The notes under the pieces were generated by a model that was not told the origin of the DNA, did not search any database, and saw only the letters and a program-made list of their open reading frames with translations. A program made the translations under genes and the position numbers. A DNA stretch of 64,000 nucleotides, taken from NCBI RefSeq assembly GCF_905171775.1, contig NC_053491.1, positions 302,378,373 to 302,442,372 of the forward strand, read 5' to 3'. This document shows, one piece after another, positions 63,683-64,000 of this stretch. The DNA is from Rana temporaria. Taxonomy: Eukaryota > Chordata > Amphibia > Anura > Ranidae. The stretch's first letter is position 1, and each line of letters starts with the position of its first letter.

Positions 63683-64000
63683 TTCCCTGCCTTCCAGTTG
63701 ATTAACCCAAAAAGTGAGCTAGTTGGAGTACCACAGCTTGGGTTCCTTTGGTCATGTGCTGCTGCTTCTGGGTTTTTTTTTTCGTGCCTCCTGAGGTTAT
63801 TAATTTTCTCCTTGATCATGTTGGAATTCCAAGTCTGCATGTATTTTGCTAACTGATCAAGTGCTGCCATTCTGGTTATTTTTTGTTTTGCCAAAATAAA
63901 TGGCTTTTTTCTTTACATTCAAACCTTGTCTATTGTGTTTTATACTGTGGTGATTAGGCATCAAACATTTTAAAAATACAATGTGACATTTACAAAGGAC
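63683..64000 (+). other. H1 MADF 3' region
   Basis: Non-coding. An AATAAA at about 63895 could end the MADF transcript. Around 63786-63894 the minus strand reads MAALDQLAKYMQTWNSNMIK, a short MADF-like remnant (compare AALREIASYMQTWVPD), so another MADF scrap overlaps here. The H1 right terminus is not reached. Confidence 0.5.

Larger units (their letters stand above)
20840..64000 (+). mobile_element. PIF/Harbinger element H1, three genes, split by nested insertions
   Basis: The left end is near 20840 (GGCCTTGTACACACGACCG); the right end is not reached. Gene order is DDE transposase (plus, 21325-22722), Myb/SANT-like gene (minus; 3' exons 23399-26900, first exon 61318-61661) and MADF gene (plus, 62424-63682). 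Strand, order and splice positions across the 27-61 kb gap agree with those in Harbinger copies A and C, which is the main reason for treating both halves as one element. Insertions: a hAT at 23901-26821 and an LTR element at about 27037-60867. The native element would be about 6-7 kb. Confidence 0.7.

Overview
The window is almost entirely transposable-element DNA. The mix (DIRS tyrosine-recombinase retrotransposons, PIF/Harbinger elements with Myb-like and MADF partner genes, chromodomain Ty3/gypsy elements, many hAT elements with 8-bp target duplications, a Tx1/L1-type LINE, TTAA-flanked elements) points to an amphibian, most likely a frog with a large repeat-rich genome. That assignment is an inference from repeat content. 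I found no single-copy host gene.

Left third (1-20839): unassigned old sequence; a decayed DIRS element on the minus strand (1956-7437); a hAT-like element with an internal minisatellite (9113-10150); a truncated DIRS reverse-transcriptase fragment (10440-11525) split by a 273-bp hAT MITE; and a well-preserved DIRS element (11872-17868) with inverted terminal repeats, an internal complementary region, gag, RT/RNase H and tyrosine-recombinase reading frames. This last element sits inside a minisatellite array. A hAT MITE (19152-19336) and a TTAA-bounded element (19403-20401) follow.

Right two thirds (20840-64000): one Russian-doll nest. The outermost unit is a three-gene Harbinger element, H1: DDE transposase rightward, Myb/SANT-like gene leftward, MADF gene rightward. 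Its Myb-like gene is split by a hAT (23901-26821, itself holding another hAT and a 20-bp minisatellite) and by an LTR element (about 27037-60867). That LTR element has no pol. It carries one long frame encoding an acidic N-terminal region followed by about 700 residues of Pro/Ala/Gln/Val repeats. The frame is interrupted by an autonomous-type BED/hAT element (28200-57789, TSD ATCACCTG). Inside the hAT lie two chromodomain gypsy elements (29007-34479, decayed; 34894-41040, with one intact 1543-codon frame), a second Harbinger (C, about 44690-56622), and a third Harbinger (A, about 48977-56520) inserted in the MADF intron of C. The Myb intron of C holds a hAT MITE, which holds a LINE, which holds another hAT, giving seven levels of nesting.

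Most boundaries rest on target-site duplications and on reading frames that become continuous across the insertion point. The three Harbinger copies share an arrangement: Myb-like and MADF genes head to head, a TATA-type promoter facing MADF, and where visible an intron in the MADF 5' UTR. Coordinates of decayed element ends are approximate.
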